A DNA stretch of 64,000 bases from positions 48,429 through 112,428 of the forward strand of contig NZ_NIJK01000026.1 in NCBI RefSeq assembly GCF_002836975.1. The letters run 5' to 3'. Positions within the stretch are counted from its first letter, which is position 1; every line of letters starts with the position of its first letter. Source of the DNA: Shewanella indica (GTDB taxonomy: Bacteria > Pseudomonadota > Gammaproteobacteria > Enterobacterales > Shewanellaceae). Position numbers and translations under genes: made by a program. This document shows positions 50,801-58,443 of the stretch, piece after piece. The notes under the pieces were generated by a model. It was given only the letters and a program-made list of their open reading frames with translations, ran no database searches and had not been told where the DNA came from.

Positions 50801-51067
50801 TTCCTGAGTTTCAAGGCTGTATTGTTGTAAAAAAGCGTCTATACCTACCATCAGACCTTTTTTGTCATATTGACGAACCTTGCTGACCAAGTCGTGGGCG
50901 CGACGGGTCACACGCTCAATGGTTTCGTCACTCGACGGGACTAGCTTGATCAGATCGGACAGATATTGCTCTTCGTCGACAATATAGTTGTCACTGATGG
51001 CTTTAAAGAGTTCGTCGAGATTGGCGCTATCATAGTGGCCTGCCAGAACTTCACTCGCTTTGAACAT
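47891..51067 (-). CDS. putA: Bifunctional proline dehydrogenase / L-glutamate-gamma-semialdehyde dehydrogenase
   Basis: It oxidises proline to glutamate in two steps with substrate channelling. The proline dehydrogenase barrel covers residues about 80-500 (RPTISIKLSALHPRYE, RLVKGAYWDSE). The aldehyde dehydrogenase domain covers about 540-1010 (CISPWNFPLAIFLGQ, catalytic-region ETGGQNAMVV and the nucleophile in SAGQRCSALR). At 1058 residues it lacks the N-terminal ribbon-helix-helix repressor domain of E. coli PutA (1320 residues), so it is enzymatic only. An ATG exists at 51082, but GGAAG lies 8 bases before the ATG at 51067, which I prefer. Confidence 0.95.
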   Translation of the reverse strand: MFKASEVLAGHYDSANLDELFKAISDNYIVDEEQYLSDLIKLVPSSDETIERVTRRAHDLVSKVRQYDKKGLMVGIDAFLQQYSLETQEGIILMCLAEALLRIPDPETADALIEDKLSGAKWDEHLSKSDSVLVNASTWGLMLTGKIVKLDRNLDGSPSNLLKRLVNRLGEPVIRQAMYAAMKIMGKQFVLGRTVKEALKNSEDKRKQGYTHSYDMLGEAALTQRDAEKYFQDYSHAISELGAQQYDESQAPRPTISIKLSALHPRYEVANEDRVMSELYATVIKLIEQARSLNVGISIDAEEVDRLELSLKLFRKLYNSETAKGWGLLGIVVQAYSKRALPVLLWLTKLAKEQGDEIPLRLVKGAYWDSELKWAQQAGEAGYPLYTRKVGTDLSYLACARFLLSDKTRGAIYPQFASHNAQTVAAISDMAGDREFEFQRLHGMGQELYDTILAESRARTVRIYAPIGAHKDLLPYLVRRLLENGANTSFVHKLVDPNTPIDSLITHPLVTVKQYKTLANNKIVKPADIFGSERKNSKGLNMNILSEAEPFFAALDQFKAHQWHAGPLINGETLSGESKPVVSPYDTTQTVGQVVFADNQAVEQAISSAVAAFPAWCRTPVAQRASALQKLADLLEENREELIVLCTREAGKSLQDGIDEVREAIDFCRYYAVQAKKMMSKPEQLPGPTGELNELFVQGRGVFVCISPWNFPLAIFLGQVTAALAAGNTVIAKPAEQTCLVGYRAVQLAHEAGIPKEALQFLPGTGASVGAALTSDERIGGVCFTGSTGTAKVINRALAAREGAIIPLIAETGGQNAMVVDSTSQPEQVVNDVVASSFTSAGQRCSALRVLYLQEDIADRVLEILKGAMDELSIGYPGSVKTDVGPVIDATAKANLNAHIEHIKQVGKLIKQVELPADCKDGHFVAPTAVEIDSIKVLEKEHFGPILHVIRFKASELDKVIADINSTGFGLTLGIHSRNEGHALSVADQVNVGNVYINRNQIGAVVGVQPFGGQGLSGTGPKAGGPHYLTRFMTEKTRTNNITAIGGNATLLSLGDAE

Positions 51068-51158
51068 AGTTATCGCTTCCATCTAAGCCGGTTGGGGGCA
51101 GTTAAGGACTGCTCGAATTACCTGGAATATGTCTGACGCAAAAGACGCTTTATTATTT

Positions 51159-51168
51159 TTGTATACAA
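51159..51168. promoter_or_regulatory. Possible operator upstream of putA
   Basis: The perfect palindrome TTGTATACAA lies about 90 bases upstream of the putA start. This shape is used by several GntR-family regulators, but none is encoded nearby, so the regulator is unknown. Confidence 0.3.
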
Positions 51169-51287
51169 TATTGGCGCTTGCGCGCGCCGATTATACAATC
51201 AAAATGTGATCTGTGACACCAATCTTGGCGGGAATGTGAAAATTGTTTAATTGGCTTTACGTACCCCAGCTGTAAAGTCACATAAAC

Positions 51288-51319
51288 AAAAGGCCAGTGG
51301 TTTTAAACACTGGCCTTTG
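51288..51319 (-). terminator. Terminator of the SH3-domain gene
   Basis: AAAGGCCAGTG and CACTGGCCTTT (with a short loop) form an 11-bp stem; on the minus strand it is followed by TTTTGTTT. It lies about 17 bases beyond the stop of the gene ending at 51336. Confidence 0.85.
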
Positions 51320-51335
51320 AGAAGGGAAAATGCTA

Positions 51336-51914
51336 TTACATCCAACGATCTTTCTTGCGTCGCTGTGGTCTTGGCATGTAAACCAGAATGACCCCGAGGA
51401 TCAAACCCAGGGCGGCGATGAGCCCGCCTTCCTGCCACATACGGAAACGTTCATTGTCTTTCATCGATTTGAGTTTGGCGATGGCTTCATCGCGTTCTGC
51501 ACTGGCTTGGGCCAGTTCGGCCTGGGCTTTGCTCAGCTGAGACTTGAGGCTGCCAAGCTCGCCCTTGAAGTCACCATTTTCGCTCTGAAGTCCTGTGAGC
51601 TGGCTTTTGGCTTCGACCAACTGGCTTTCCAGTTCTGAGACGCGAAAACGCAGCGACTTGTCCTTGGAGATCATGCTGGTCAGTACCCAGCCTTCACGAT
51701 CCTTATGGTCGATAATCTTGGTGTAATCGCCTTGGCGCTCAGGCAACACGTTTATCTGCTGACCGGCTTCGATACTACCCAGGATCCGGTATTGAGTGCC
51801 GGGTCCACCATGAATGTAGATGAAGACATCATCCGAAATATAGCGCGTCTGGCCTTGGGCCAATAGGGTGGGAGACAGGAGCATCATCCCTATGAGAGTC
51901 AGGAGTCTTAACAC
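51336..51914 (-). CDS. ygiM: SH3-domain membrane protein, YgiM type
   Basis: A 192-residue protein with a signal peptide (residues 1-20, cleaved near LLAQG), a bacterial SH3 domain (residues about 24-90: RYISDDVFIYIHGGPGTQYRILGSI, GWVLTSMI), a coiled coil (about 95-150) and a C-terminal membrane helix (GLIAALGLILGVILVYM) followed by a basic tail. This is the TIGR04211/YgiM architecture: a periplasmic SH3 head on an inner-membrane-anchored stalk. The start is GTG at 51914 with a weak AGAGA. In E. coli ygiM neighbours the triphosphatase gene ygiF, which also lies close by here. Confidence 0.85.
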   Translation of the reverse strand: MLRLLTLIGMMLLSPTLLAQGQTRYISDDVFIYIHGGPGTQYRILGSIEAGQQINVLPERQGDYTKIIDHKDREGWVLTSMISKDKSLRFRVSELESQLVEAKSQLTGLQSENGDFKGELGSLKSQLSKAQAELAQASAERDEAIAKLKSMKDNERFRMWQEGGLIAALGLILGVILVYMPRPQRRKKDRWM

Positions 51915-51973
51915 TTAGTCATTCTCTGTCGCAAAATACTGCCCACATGCTAGGGATTTGAAGGCTTCAATGC

Positions 51974-52001
51974 AAGAGGGAAGTCATTCGACTTCCCTCT
52001 T
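51974..52001 (-). terminator. Hairpin after the phosphate transporter gene
   Basis: AAGAGGGAAGTC and GACTTCCCTCTT form a perfect 12-bp stem with a 4-base loop, 40 bases beyond the Pit stop. There is no long T-run, so it may act as a terminator of modest strength. Confidence 0.6.
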
Positions 52002-52041
52002 ATAATCATGATATTTACCGTGATTTCTAATGCTACTTCTG

Positions 52042-53310
52042 TTAACCGAACACACCTTTGATGGTGAAGAAGAACAGAATAGACAGGCCGGCACCGGCTG
52101 GCAAGGTCACTACCCATGAAACTACAATGTTGCGAACCACACCGATATTGATGGCGGCAATCCCCCTGGCCATACCCACACCCAATACCGCACCTACCAG
52201 AGTTTGAGTGGTGGAAATAGGTAAACCTGTGCCCGAGGCGATAACCACGGTTGAGGCTGCGGCCAGTTCGGCGGCAAAGCCACGACTTGGGGTCAGGTGA
52301 GTAATATTCTTACCTATAGTGGTCATTACGCGCTTGCCGAAGATGGCCAGACCCATAACGATACCAACGGCACCCAGAGGCAGAATCCACCAAACCAGCG
52401 GTGCCTTGGCTTCAATGGCACCGCCACTGTTTACCACAGAGACAACTGCAGCCAATGGACCAATAGCATTGGCCACGTCGTTGGAGCCGTGGGCAAAAGC
52501 CATACAACAGGCGGTCACAACCATCAGAATGGCGAAGACTCGTTCAACATTGCCGAAGTTGGTCTGGCGATCGTTTTTGCTGCTCATCTTCAGACGGCTG
52601 ATGGCGATTTTACCCGCAATACCCACCAGAATGGCGATTGCCAATGCCAACAGATAGGCTTCTACAGTACTGAACTTGAGACCAACATGCTTAAGGCCCT
52701 TGGTGATGGTAACCAAAGACATTACAAAGCCGGCAAAGGCCATGTAGAAAGGCACATAACGTTTAGCGTTTTCCAAAGGGTTTTCAGTATTGAAAATCAG
52801 TTTTTGTACGCTCTGGAAAATCATAAAGGCGATAAAGCCTGAGATGGCCGGGGTGACGACCCAAGAGCCAACGATACCAACGACTTTGCCCCAGGCAACG
52901 GCTTCAGTGCCCACACCCACAGCAGCAAAGCCTATGATGGCTCCCACGATAGAGTGAGTGGTGGAAACCGGCCAGCCAAGAGCTGATGCGGCTACCAGCC
53001 AGATACCCGCAGCCAATAGAGAGGCTATCATGCCGTAGACCAGTAGCTCGGGGCTATCTATGAAGAAAGCGGAATCTATGATCCCTTTTCGTATAGTACT
53101 GGTGACTTCACCACCGGCCAGATAGGCACCGGCGAATTCAAAGATCATTGCGATAATAATCGCTTGCTTAATGGTAATAGCGTTTGAACCAACAGACGTA
53201 CCCATAGCATTTGCTACGTCGTTGGCCCCAATGCCCCAGGCCATAAGAAACCCGAAAACAGCCGCGATACCTATGAGCCATGGGCCATAGGTGACTAATA
53301 CATCAACCAT
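52042..53310 (-). CDS. pitA: PiT-family inorganic phosphate transporter
   Basis: A 422-residue cation-coupled phosphate transporter. The duplicated signature is clear: GANDVANAMGTSVGSNAIT near residue 28 and AHGSNDVANAIGPLAAV near residue 274, with about ten membrane helices. AAGGT precedes the ATG. It is the second gene after a DUF47/PhoU-like gene, the standard partner. A Pho-box-like sequence lies upstream of the pair. Confidence 0.93.
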   Translation of the reverse strand: MVDVLVTYGPWLIGIAAVFGFLMAWGIGANDVANAMGTSVGSNAITIKQAIIIAMIFEFAGAYLAGGEVTSTIRKGIIDSAFFIDSPELLVYGMIASLLAAGIWLVAASALGWPVSTTHSIVGAIIGFAAVGVGTEAVAWGKVVGIVGSWVVTPAISGFIAFMIFQSVQKLIFNTENPLENAKRYVPFYMAFAGFVMSLVTITKGLKHVGLKFSTVEAYLLALAIAILVGIAGKIAISRLKMSSKNDRQTNFGNVERVFAILMVVTACCMAFAHGSNDVANAIGPLAAVVSVVNSGGAIEAKAPLVWWILPLGAVGIVMGLAIFGKRVMTTIGKNITHLTPSRGFAAELAAASTVVIASGTGLPISTTQTLVGAVLGVGMARGIAAINIGVVRNIVVSWVVTLPAGAGLSILFFFTIKGVFG

Positions 53311-53337
53311 GTTGTTACCTTGATAACCTTTTGTTTG

Positions 53338-54018
53338 TTAGACGCGAGCCAGCATCAGCTCAAGGCGGGAACCGACACGTTCGGCAAGATCTGCCAGGTC
53401 ACCAACCCACTCAATTATCTTATAGAGGAACATGACATCGATAGGATTAAGTTCAGCTTCCATGGCGAACAGCTGTCGACGCACCTGAATTTGCAGATCA
53501 TCAGTGTCTTCTTCGATAGCATCGAGTTCACTGATCATTTTGGCTACCAAATCCACTTCACGGCCTCTAAAGCCTGCTTCCAGCAGATCATCGAGCTCGT
53601 TGATCGCTTCTTTGGCCAGGGCGACTGCATCTAGGCAGCGCTGCAAATAAGCGATGAATGGGGTTTGGATGGTTTGAGGAACAAGCAGTTGGCGGCCGAT
53701 GATTCGACCGGAAATATCTTTAGCTTTATTAGCGATTTTGTCCTGTTGGGTCAGGAGCTCCAGTAAGTCAGTCCTTTCTACTGGCATAAACAAGCCACCT
53801 GGCAGTGTCAGGCGGATTTCGCGTTTAAGAAAGTCAGCTTCTTTTTCCTCTTGGCTGATCTTCTTGCGAATAGTGACCGCACTGTCCCAATCTTCAGCTA
53901 TGGTCGCTTCGAAGAAGGGCACGAGTAGCGAAGCACAATCGTATACTTTGTCTATATGCTCTTGCAGAGGTTTTATCGGCGATTTTGCAAACACGCCTAA
54001 AATAGAGTTTACTGGCAT
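53338..54018 (-). CDS. DUF47/PhoU-like phosphate transport regulator (TIGR00153)
   Basis: A 226-residue all-helical protein of the PhoU-like DUF47 family (SILGVFAKSPIKPLQEHIDKV start, EEKEADFLKREIRLTLPGGLF middle with metal-binding acidic residues, VMFLYKIIEWVGDLADLAERVG end). It is encoded 27 bases upstream of the Pit gene on the same strand. It probably modulates the transporter. Expression likely responds to phosphate through a PhoB site at 54174-54191. Confidence 0.9.
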   Translation of the reverse strand: MPVNSILGVFAKSPIKPLQEHIDKVYDCASLLVPFFEATIAEDWDSAVTIRKKISQEEKEADFLKREIRLTLPGGLFMPVERTDLLELLTQQDKIANKAKDISGRIIGRQLLVPQTIQTPFIAYLQRCLDAVALAKEAINELDDLLEAGFRGREVDLVAKMISELDAIEEDTDDLQIQVRRQLFAMEAELNPIDVMFLYKIIEWVGDLADLAERVGSRLELMLARV

Positions 54019-54127
54019 AGCCGTTTACCTATTTAGGTTATTCCACTATTGGAAATGCGGGCGAATGTTAACCCAAGCGTCCGCTTATTGAAACTGTGTT
54101 TTTACAGAAAACACGTCAGTTTTTATT

Positions 54128-54153
54128 CTATCGGGTTATATATCACCCGACAG
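54128..54153. repeat. 26-bp imperfect palindrome in the DUF47 upstream region
   Basis: TCGGGTTATATATCACCCGA (54131-54150), extended by CTA and CAG, is symmetric except for two base pairs. It lies between the Pho box and the DUF47 start and could be an operator or an mRNA hairpin. Confidence 0.5.
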
Positions 54154-54173
54154 GATAATCCTAGGTCATTTTT

Positions 54174-54191
54174 GTGACAACAATATGACAT
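54174..54191 (-). promoter_or_regulatory. Probable PhoB box upstream of the DUF47-Pit operon
   Basis: On the minus strand ATGTCATATTGTTGTCAC contains two TGTCA repeats 11 bases apart, matching 13 of 18 positions of the E. coli Pho box. A possible -10 (TAGGAT) lies about 11 bases further downstream, as at PhoB-activated promoters. Confidence 0.55.
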
Positions 54192-54250
54192 TGTGACCTT
54201 TGAATGACGAGATGATGAATTTTTGATGACAAAATGAGCAGTAGCGCACC

Positions 54251-55735
54251 ATGGATGCCGACAATCAACAAAATGAGATAGAACTTAAGCTCTTTTTCCC
54301 CGCCACAGAAGTCAGTCAGCTGACCACATTTCTGAACTCTTTACCCGCCGCTACATCCCAGGGATGCCAGCAGTTGAGTAATGGCTATTATGATACGCCA
54401 GAGCTGGCACTGCGTCAGCTGGATATGGGGCTTAGAGTCCGCGGATGTGACGGTAAGCGGGAGCAGACCATAAAAACTGCCGGTCGGGTCAGCGGTGGGA
54501 TCCACAGTCGACCGGAATACAATGTCGATATTGATGCCAACAGCCCTGTTTTATCGCTGTTTCCTGCTGAAATTTGGCCTGAGAATACCGATATCGACGG
54601 ACTGCAAGCCCGCCTCGGTTGCCTGTTTCATACTGATTTTCAGCGTTGCTGCTGGTTGGTGGTTCAGGGGGATAGCCTGATAGAGCTGGCACTGGATACC
54701 GGCACTATCAGTGCCGGGGGCCGGAGCGAATCGCTTTGTGAGCTGGAATTTGAACTCAAGCGGGGCCGAGCAGCCGATCTCTTACCGCTGGCACAGCAGG
54801 TGGCAGCCAATGTGCCCCTGCGCCTGGGGAAGGCCAGTAAGGCGCAGCGAGGCTATCGCCTGGCGCAGCAGGCCAGTCCACTGGCGTTGGAAGCGCTGCA
54901 ATATATCAGCCTGCCCTGTGATAATGATATCAAGGCGACACTCTTGGTGGTGCTGGAAACGGCGTTGGAGCGTTGGCAATTGTTGGAGGGCATGATTGCC
55001 GAGAGTTTTGATGACCCGGTAGGGCAAGCGCTATTGTGGCAGCGTCTGCGCTCTTGCGTGCGCCTGCTGCGTTTGACTTTGGGGCAGTTCACCTTGGGCA
55101 ACAGCCAGACCAAAGCGGGATTTTCCTGGCTGGAGCAGCAACTCGCTTTTGTGACAGAAGCCAATTATCTCGGGCGTTTGGCCCAGGATAAGTTGCTGCT
55201 CGGTAAGCTGGGCAATGCGGGGGATGTGCGTGAACGGGCATTGCAACAGTTGCAAAATATGGATTTCCACGGCCGTTTACAAACGCTATGGCAGGATTGC
55301 CGCTACGGTCAGCTGCAGTTGCAACTGGTGAACATGTTGCTCGAACTGGCCAGTGGTGAAATGCAGATAGTCGTGGCCGGTGGCTTGAAGGGAACCTGTG
55401 ACGGTCTGCAGGAGGCATCCTGGCAAAAGCTGCTCGCGGCCATGCCGGGGGATGAACTCAGCCGTGATGACTATTTGAAACTGGCAACGCCCTTGGATGA
55501 AGGCATCTTGGTGGGGCTGGCTTATGGCAGCCTCTATTCATCCAAGGCTCGTGATAGTTTCCGTGCTCCCTGGCAGGATTTGAGTCATGGGATCATCAGT
55601 CTCGGCGCTTATGTCATGGCCGAGCAGTTGGCGCCTGAGTTTGCTGAAGCCTTGGCCGACAAACAGCAGAGTTTGATTTTTGCAATGGAGCAATCCCGTA
55701 AGATGGCGCTGCAGCAACCCCCTTACTGGCGTTGA
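54251..55735 (+). CDS. ygiF: Inorganic triphosphatase, CYTH-CHAD protein (YgiF type)
   Basis: 494 residues. The N-terminal CYTH tunnel domain (residues 6-205) has the EIELK signature at 9-13, RVRGCDGKREQTIKT, RPEYN and CELEFELKRG, whose charged residues bind triphosphate and metal. The C-terminal CHAD helical domain (from about 215 to 490) has Arg/Leu-rich helices (LLWQRLRSCVRLLRLTLGQF) that bind polyphosphate. It hydrolyses inorganic triphosphate in E. coli. It lies beside a phosphate uptake operon, a sensible setting, and is divergent from it. Weak ribosome-binding site. Confidence 0.87.
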   Translation: MDADNQQNEIELKLFFPATEVSQLTTFLNSLPAATSQGCQQLSNGYYDTPELALRQLDMGLRVRGCDGKREQTIKTAGRVSGGIHSRPEYNVDIDANSPVLSLFPAEIWPENTDIDGLQARLGCLFHTDFQRCCWLVVQGDSLIELALDTGTISAGGRSESLCELEFELKRGRAADLLPLAQQVAANVPLRLGKASKAQRGYRLAQQASPLALEALQYISLPCDNDIKATLLVVLETALERWQLLEGMIAESFDDPVGQALLWQRLRSCVRLLRLTLGQFTLGNSQTKAGFSWLEQQLAFVTEANYLGRLAQDKLLLGKLGNAGDVRERALQQLQNMDFHGRLQTLWQDCRYGQLQLQLVNMLLELASGEMQIVVAGGLKGTCDGLQEASWQKLLAAMPGDELSRDDYLKLATPLDEGILVGLAYGSLYSSKARDSFRAPWQDLSHGIISLGAYVMAEQLAPEFAEALADKQQSLIFAMEQSRKMALQQPPYWR

Positions 55736-55845
55736 TGCCTTGAACGCCAATTGCTGTGCAAGCCACTCTACTACAAAAGAGAAGGCCACGAGGACTTATT
55801 CGCGCCTTCCCTAAGTTTTCCGGAGGAGTCGCCCGGAAATAAGCA

Positions 55846-55876
55846 CAAAGAAGGACGCCTAGGCGTCCTTCTTGTT
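55846..55876. terminator. Convergent terminator between ygiF and the potassium channel gene
   Basis: AAGAAGGACGCCT joined directly to AGGCGTCCTTCTT is a perfect 26-bp palindrome, forming a strong hairpin between two convergent genes, with T-rich flanks. Confidence 0.8.
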
Positions 55877-55883
55877 GATTGGA

Positions 55884-56681
55884 TTAGTCCCGCTGTTGCT
55901 GCGCCAGTTTCTGCTTCAAGTCGGCGATCTCCGTCAGCATCTGTTGTTGGTTAGCTTCCATGCGTTCGAGTACCAGATCCAACTCGCTCTTGATGACCTT
56001 GCTTTGGTTTTCCAGGCTTTCTTGTTCATCAGGGGCGACAAACAGCGATGCCATATAACCGGAAATGACCCCGAAGAAACTGACCCCGCAGACGATGACT
56101 ATGCCACCTATTACATGACCCACAGTCGTCACAGGGTAAAAGTCACCGTATCCGACGGTGGAAATAGTCACAATTGCCCACCAGATAGCGTTTTCGGCGG
56201 TTTGAATATTGGCGCCTTCGACGCCGCTTTCCACCAGCAACATCAATACCGAGGCGATAGTGATGATAGTCACCATGGACACCAGTAGGCTGGCGATAGT
56301 GGCTTGACGTCTTTGTTTCAGCAGTGGCCCTATCAGCGAACTGCTCATGCGAATGAGCCGCAATACCCGGAGGATCTGGAATAAACGGGCGAAGCGCAGC
56401 GCTTCAATCGCCGGAATGCTGGCGACAAAGTCGACCCAGTGAGACTTGATATAAGCGAGTCGATTCTCTGCCTGAACCAAGCCCACCAGGAAATAACTCA
56501 TAAAGATAAAACAGATACCCGTATCGATATAAAACAACAGCTTATGGGTTTCAGGATCGACAGGGACAAAGGTCATGATCAGGATCACAACCACAGAAAT
56601 CAGCGACAATAACATCATCGCCAATTCGAAAGGGGAGACTTGAACAGGCGGCTTCAGGAACCAGCGAGGTTTATCCGGCAT
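55884..56681 (-). CDS. Voltage-gated potassium channel
   Basis: A six-helix tetrameric cation channel. The voltage sensor S4 is visible (ARLFQILRVLRLIRMSSS), the pore loop has the potassium filter TVGYGD near residue 180, and S6 (GGIVIVCGVSFFGVISGYMASLF) is followed by a C-terminal coiled coil (residues about 220-265) for tetramerisation. An ATG lies at 56693, but GGAAG is 5 bases before the ATG at 56681, so I use that (265 residues). It follows the PspA-type cluster on the same strand after a 71-base gap and may be its last gene. Confidence 0.88.
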   Translation of the reverse strand: MPDKPRWFLKPPVQVSPFELAMMLLSLISVVVILIMTFVPVDPETHKLLFYIDTGICFIFMSYFLVGLVQAENRLAYIKSHWVDFVASIPAIEALRFARLFQILRVLRLIRMSSSLIGPLLKQRRQATIASLLVSMVTIITIASVLMLLVESGVEGANIQTAENAIWWAIVTISTVGYGDFYPVTTVGHVIGGIVIVCGVSFFGVISGYMASLFVAPDEQESLENQSKVIKSELDLVLERMEANQQQMLTEIADLKQKLAQQQRD

Positions 56682-56752
56682 TGGTTCTTCCATTGAAAAA
56701 CTTGATATCCTTTCAGGGTAAAAGACTTACCGTTTCCTGTAAATGCGCGCGT

Positions 56753-57079
56753 TTATTGTTCGTCTACGAATTGTACCAGGTCTTCCAATACCCGTTTTTT
56801 GATTTCCAGCTGTGCATCCGGTGCCAAGCCGTATTTTTCGGCGAGCTGAACATAGTCGGCGGGACTGAGTGAAACGGTTAACCGTGGCCGCTTGGGACGC
56901 TTGGCCACGGATAAACCCAATATCATGCGGATCTGATCTGACGGGCTGACTCCTGTATCCAGGGCCGCCTTGCGGATGGAGTATTGAAACCTTTCATCCA
57001 GATCGAAAGCTACCTGGGTTGCCTTGGCAGCTTTTTGGTTTTGTAACCATTTTTCCGGATAAGGGTGGTTCTTGCTCAT
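56753..57079 (-). CDS. Conserved protein of unknown function in the PspA-type cluster
   Basis: A 108-residue soluble protein, basic in its first half. TQVAFDLDERFQYSIRKAALDTGVSPSDQIRMILGL looks like a ribbon-helix-helix-like or small helical segment, and RPRLTVSLSPADYVQLAEKYGL repeats the pattern of a strand followed by two helices, so it may be two copies of a small DNA- or RNA-binding fold; that is inference. It starts 6 bases after the DUF2491 stop with GGAGAA upstream, hence cotranscribed. It could be the cluster's own regulator. Confidence 0.7.
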   Translation of the reverse strand: MSKNHPYPEKWLQNQKAAKATQVAFDLDERFQYSIRKAALDTGVSPSDQIRMILGLSVAKRPKRPRLTVSLSPADYVQLAEKYGLAPDAQLEIKKRVLEDLVQFVDEQ

Positions 57080-57085
57080 GCCGCA

Positions 57086-57736
57086 TTATTCTCCTGGCCA
57101 GTAGTCACGAATATCGCTGAGGGGGCGGTAAAGGGTCAGCGCCACATCGGTTTCGCCGCCTTCATAGACTTCGATATCCACAGCGCGAGACTCGTCATCA
57201 TCCAGCAACTGATAGCTCTCGAAAGCCTCTCCAGTTGCACCGTCAGCATCCTGAGGTGGCCTGAGTCCACGGTAATCTTTCCGATGGAAATAGCCAAACT
57301 CAGCAAAACTGACCTGATGGTAGTGTTTCCCGAGCCATTGCTCAAGCATCTCAGTCTCGGCGATGAGCGCCTTGGTACTTAGCTCAGCTTTCCCCGGTTC
57401 ATCGAAGATGGCGGCGAAATCATCCAGATCGAACAAGGCATCCACCTGAGCACGGCTTATTTTCAGTGAAAAAGCCAGCCAGGTTTCGTCGTCTTCATCC
57501 AGCCCCAGATAGATGGCTTCACCGCTGTGCCCCTTGAGCACCCACTCAGTCGACTGACTGCGCTGATACTCATAGGTATTGACGGCTTCGACCCTAAGCT
57601 GCTGCCCGCGCAGGTGCGCAGGCAGGGCAAAGCTGTCATCTAGGGAGATCATATCGCCCTTTTGCAGCTCTGACGGATGCTTAAGCTGACGCACTGGAGT
57701 TTCTTTTTTGCCAAACAGGCTGCCAAAGAATCCCAT
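57086..57736 (-). CDS. yjfK: DUF2491 protein (YjfK type)
   Basis: A 216-residue protein of the DUF2491 family: GFFGSLFGKKETPVRQLKHPSELQKGDMISLDDSFALP at the start, VNTYEYQRSQSTEWVLKG and WLAFSLKISRAQVDALFDLDDFAAIFDE in the middle. It has no signal peptide or membrane helix and is acidic overall. In E. coli yjfK follows yjfI and yjfJ, the same order as here (DUF2170, PspA, DUF2491). Biochemical role unknown; presumably a cytosolic partner of the PspA protein. Confidence 0.83.
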   Translation of the reverse strand: MGFFGSLFGKKETPVRQLKHPSELQKGDMISLDDSFALPAHLRGQQLRVEAVNTYEYQRSQSTEWVLKGHSGEAIYLGLDEDDETWLAFSLKISRAQVDALFDLDDFAAIFDEPGKAELSTKALIAETEMLEQWLGKHYHQVSFAEFGYFHRKDYRGLRPPQDADGATGEAFESYQLLDDDESRAVDIEVYEGGETDVALTLYRPLSDIRDYWPGE

Positions 57737-57742
57737 AGGTTA

Positions 57743-58432
57743 TCAGCCTTTCTTGGCTTTCAAACGCTCGAGCACATCGCTGGCGTTGCTCTTCTGCTCG
57801 CCGATACCGGCTTCAGCCAGCTTGGCTTTCAGCGATTGGTCGCTGTTCTCGGCTTCCAGGTTTTCGGCAGCCTTCAGGCGGTCGTCAAACTGTTGCTGAC
57901 GGGCCTTGATACGCTCCAGTGAGTCTTTGGCGTTGAGCAGTTTGGAGTTGCTTGACGCGAAAGAGTCGGTAATGGAAGCAGTGGCCTTTTGCACGCTTTC
58001 AGTGGTCTTGACCATGCTCAGCTGACGCTGATAGTCGGCCAACTGACGTTCGGTTTTCTTTACCAGATCTTTCAGGCGGGCAGCATGGGCGCTGAAGCTG
58101 TCGTTGGCGGTTTGTTGCTCGGCCAGTTCCATTTCCAGCTGGGCAATCTTCTCGGCCACTTCCAGTGCCAGGGTTTCATTGCCTTTTTCCAGTGCCTGAG
58201 TGGCATAGCCTTCATGCTCGGCGATAGCACGCTTAATGCGATCGATTTCGCGGCTGGCTTGCATCTCTTTGGCCATCACATCTGTCAGTTCACGCTTGGC
58301 CTTGGTGAGGTGTTTCTCGGCGTCACGGATCTCCTGTTCGAAGATGCGGGTTGAATTGGCATCCACTATGCTTTGGCCGACTTCGTTGGCCCCACCGCGG
58401 AATGCTGTAAGAATTTTGTTCAGTATGCCCAT
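57743..58432 (-). CDS. yjfJ: PspA/IM30-family protein (YjfJ type)
   Basis: A 229-residue, almost wholly alpha-helical coiled-coil protein of the PspA/IM30/ESCRT-III superfamily (GILNKILTAFRGGANEVGQSIVD amphipathic start, then long helices with ALEKGNETLALEVAEKIAQLEMELAEQQ). Such proteins polymerise on membranes and protect them during envelope stress. It lies between DUF2170 and DUF2491 genes, 11 and 6 bases away. AGGAG is 7 bases before the ATG. No pspB/pspC or pspF is present, so it is not the classical psp operon. Confidence 0.9.
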   Translation of the reverse strand: MGILNKILTAFRGGANEVGQSIVDANSTRIFEQEIRDAEKHLTKAKRELTDVMAKEMQASREIDRIKRAIAEHEGYATQALEKGNETLALEVAEKIAQLEMELAEQQTANDSFSAHAARLKDLVKKTERQLADYQRQLSMVKTTESVQKATASITDSFASSNSKLLNAKDSLERIKARQQQFDDRLKAAENLEAENSDQSLKAKLAEAGIGEQKSNASDVLERLKAKKG

Positions 58433-58443
58433 GATTTGGCTCC

